NCBI GenBank assembly: GCA_945900685.1 | Contig: CAMDJS010000092.1 | Coordinates: 1-8,060, forward strand | Source of the DNA: Bordetella parapertussis | GTDB taxonomy: Bacteria; Pseudomonadota; Gammaproteobacteria; Burkholderiales; Burkholderiaceae_C | DNA: 8,060 bases | Direction: 5' to 3' | Shown: positions 7,282 to 8,060 of the stretch, piece after piece | How the letters are laid out: the number at the start of each line of letters is the position of its first letter | How positions within the stretch are numbered: position 1 is the stretch's first letter | Notes under the pieces: model-generated | Database searches by the model: none | Told to the model about the DNA's origin: nothing | The model's input: only the letters and a program-made list of their open reading frames with translations | Position numbers and translations under genes: made by a program

Positions 7282-7296
7282 TCACCATGGCAATTC

Positions 7297-7326
7297 AAAA
7301 CCTGATTTTCAATAGCCAAGTCAGGT
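7297..7326 (-). terminator. Weak terminator-like hairpin after the GNAT gene
   Basis: On the - strand, ACCTGA (7326-7321 as TCAGGT on +) pairs perfectly with TCAGGT (7305-7300) across a 15-base loop, and the second arm runs into TTTT. It lies about 50 bases after the GNAT stop and before the proposed TM2 promoter, so it could end the GNAT transcript. The 6-base stem, long loop and short T run make it weak. The remaining spacer up to 7374 shows nothing else I can support. Confidence 0.25.
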
Positions 7327-7374
7327 CAATCTGAAGCAAAGCTTGGCGGTTGCACTGAATGGCTGAATGCTTGT

Positions 7375-7908
7375 TCACAGCGGATCGCGACTGTGTCCAA
7401 GACCAAGCGGTCTTTGCATCAGCACCGTGTCCAGCCAGCGCCCGTGCTTCCAGCCACTGGCTTTGAGCAAACCGGTGTGGCTGAATCCAAAGCGTGTATG
7501 TAGCGCGATGGATCCTGCGTTGGCTGAGTCGCCGATGACCGCCAGCATTTGCCTCTTTCCCGCCTGCCCACAGCAGCGGATCAGTTCGGCCAACAACGCC
7601 ACCCCTAAGCCATGACCCATGTGATCGGCATGTACGTACACCGAATCTTCAACCAAATAGCGAAAACCGGGGCGAGGTCTGAATTGACCGGCGTAGGCAA
7701 AACCCAGCACCTCGTCGCCCCGGCTCGCGACCAGCCAGGGCAGGCCGAGTTCTGACACGTTGGCATGGCGTTGCGACATGTCTTGCAGCGATGGCGGCTC
7801 AAGCTCAAAACTGCCGCTGCCGTGGGTCACGTGATGGGCATAAATGGCAGTGACAGTTGGCAGGTCGGCAGTTTGGCAAGGGCGGATCAGTGTGGTTTCA
7901 GGGCTCAT
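7375..7908 (-). CDS. GNAT family N-acetyltransferase, phosphinothricin/methionine-sulfone acetyltransferase (PAT/MnaT) type
   Basis: The protein has 177 residues, the usual size for the PAT/Bar/YncA branch. Family marks are IRPCQTADLPTVTAIYAHHV near the start, SFELEPPS (33-40), the acetyl-CoA-binding motif A VYVHADHMGHGLGVALL (90-106, with HMGHGLG in place of the commoner RGKGIG type), RFGFSHTGLLKASGWKHGRW (139-158) and LDTVLMQRPLG (159-169). Such enzymes acetylate the amino group of small molecules such as methionine sulfone or sulfoximine, or phosphinothricin; the actual substrate here is unknown. The ATG (7908-7906 on the complement) gives the normal N-terminus, but no good ribosome binding site or promoter is visible upstream. 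It is divergent from rpsP with about 100 bases between starts. The first two core segments and motif A are intact, so an active enzyme is likely. Confidence 0.88.
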   Translation of the reverse strand: MSPETTLIRPCQTADLPTVTAIYAHHVTHGSGSFELEPPSLQDMSQRHANVSELGLPWLVASRGDEVLGFAYAGQFRPRPGFRYLVEDSVYVHADHMGHGLGVALLAELIRCCGQAGKRQMLAVIGDSANAGSIALHTRFGFSHTGLLKASGWKHGRWLDTVLMQRPLGLGHSRDPL

Positions 7909-7921
7909 GTTGGCGGCAGTC

Positions 7922-7927
7922 TATAAT
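7922..7927 (+). promoter_or_regulatory. -10 box TATAAT, probable rpsP operon promoter
   Basis: A perfect TATAAT lies 84 bases before the rpsP start, in the gap between the divergent GNAT and rpsP genes. The expected RNA start is near 7934, leaving a leader of about 75 bases. No convincing TTGACA-like hexamer lies 16-18 bases upstream, and there is no TG extension, so the call rests on the box and its position. Confidence 0.6.
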
Positions 7928-7936
7928 GGCAGGCTT

Positions 7937-7984
7937 TTCAGCGAGCGCTGGCCGGGTGGTCAAGTCGCGTGTCTCATCGCTGAA
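7937..7984 (+). promoter_or_regulatory. Foldable 5' leader of rpsP (inverted repeat)
   Basis: TTCAGCGA (7937-7944) is perfectly complementary to TCGCTGAA (7977-7984), giving an 8-base stem over a 32-base interior. Inside, GCG (7945-7947) can pair with CGC (7966-7968), and TGGCC (7949-7953) with GGTCA (7958-7962) around a GGGT loop, using one G-U pair. The whole would sit within the untranslated leader, ending 15 bases before the AAGGA ribosome binding site. No T run follows, so it is not a classical terminator. A regulatory role is inference. Confidence 0.4.
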
Positions 7985-8010
7985 TCAAAGACTGTACCCA
8001 AGGATAAACC

Positions 8011-8060
8011 ATGGTCGTCATCCGACTTTCCCGCGGCGGCGCAAAAGCCCGTCCGTTTTT
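8011..8060 (+). CDS. rpsP: 30S ribosomal protein S16, N-terminal part, 3' end outside window
   Basis: Only the first 16 full codons are present: MVVIRLSRGGAKARPF. This is the conserved start of bacterial S16 (MVxIRLxRxGxKxRPF), a protein of about 80-90 residues that binds 16S rRNA early in 30S assembly. The ATG is preceded by AAGGA (8000-8004) with six bases between, the best ribosome binding site in the window, as expected for a highly expressed gene. In most bacteria rpsP leads an operon with rimM, trmD and rplS; those would lie beyond the right edge. Confidence 0.95.
   Translation, partial: MVVIRLSRGGAKARPF

Noticed and set aside
7248..7319. Upstream extension of the TM2-type protein to a TTG codon.
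   Set aside because: The 24 added residues are polar and unlike the TM2 family start, the codon is a weak start, and a promoter-like sequence lies within the stretch.
7946..8000. Resemblance of the rpsP leader to a tRNA D-arm (GGGTGGTCAAGTCGC).
   Set aside because: No matching acceptor stem, anticodon arm or GTTCGAATC-like T-arm could be found nearby.

Overview
This window reads as an ordinary chromosomal stretch of a betaproteobacterium. The protein sequences (MurJ, PurM, Hda, PcnB, a TM2-type membrane protein) resemble Burkholderiales, probably Comamonadaceae, and the moderate GC content would suit a Limnohabitans/Rhodoferax-like genome. That assignment rests on recalled family resemblance, not a search. 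Nearly every base is coding, no gap exceeds 130 bases, and I see no mobile element, CRISPR array, prophage, tRNA or rRNA.

Left part (1-2306): the 3' end of murJ (lipid II flippase) is followed after 15 bases by a SirB1-family transglutaminase-fold protein, both on the + strand. The SirB1 gene meets purM (purine synthesis, - strand) tail to tail, and their stop codons share the four bases TTAA. The SirB1 protein seems to lack the usual C-terminal end of its family.

Middle (2307-6743): a short divergent region with a symmetric TAGAAT-N6-ATTCTA element separates purM from a tight + strand cluster. This holds an AI-2E/PerM family membrane protein, hda (inactivator of DnaA), a HAD-IB phosphatase, pcnB (poly(A) polymerase I) and folK (dihydropterin pyrophosphokinase). 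From hda to folK each gene overlaps the next, so they are probably co-transcribed and translationally coupled. The cluster mixes control of replication initiation, RNA decay and folate synthesis.

Right part (6744-8060): a TM2-type membrane protein and a PAT/MnaT-like GNAT acetyltransferase lie on the - strand, with a possible terminator between folK and the TM2 gene. The + strand then carries a perfect TATAAT box, a leader of about 75 bases that can fold into a hairpin, and the first 16 codons of rpsP (ribosomal protein S16), normally the first gene of rpsP-rimM-trmD-rplS.

I found no convincing new biological system. The points worth a second look are small: the symmetric divergent promoter, the foldable rpsP leader, the shortened SirB1 protein at the shared stop, and a possible leaderless start of the TM2 gene.
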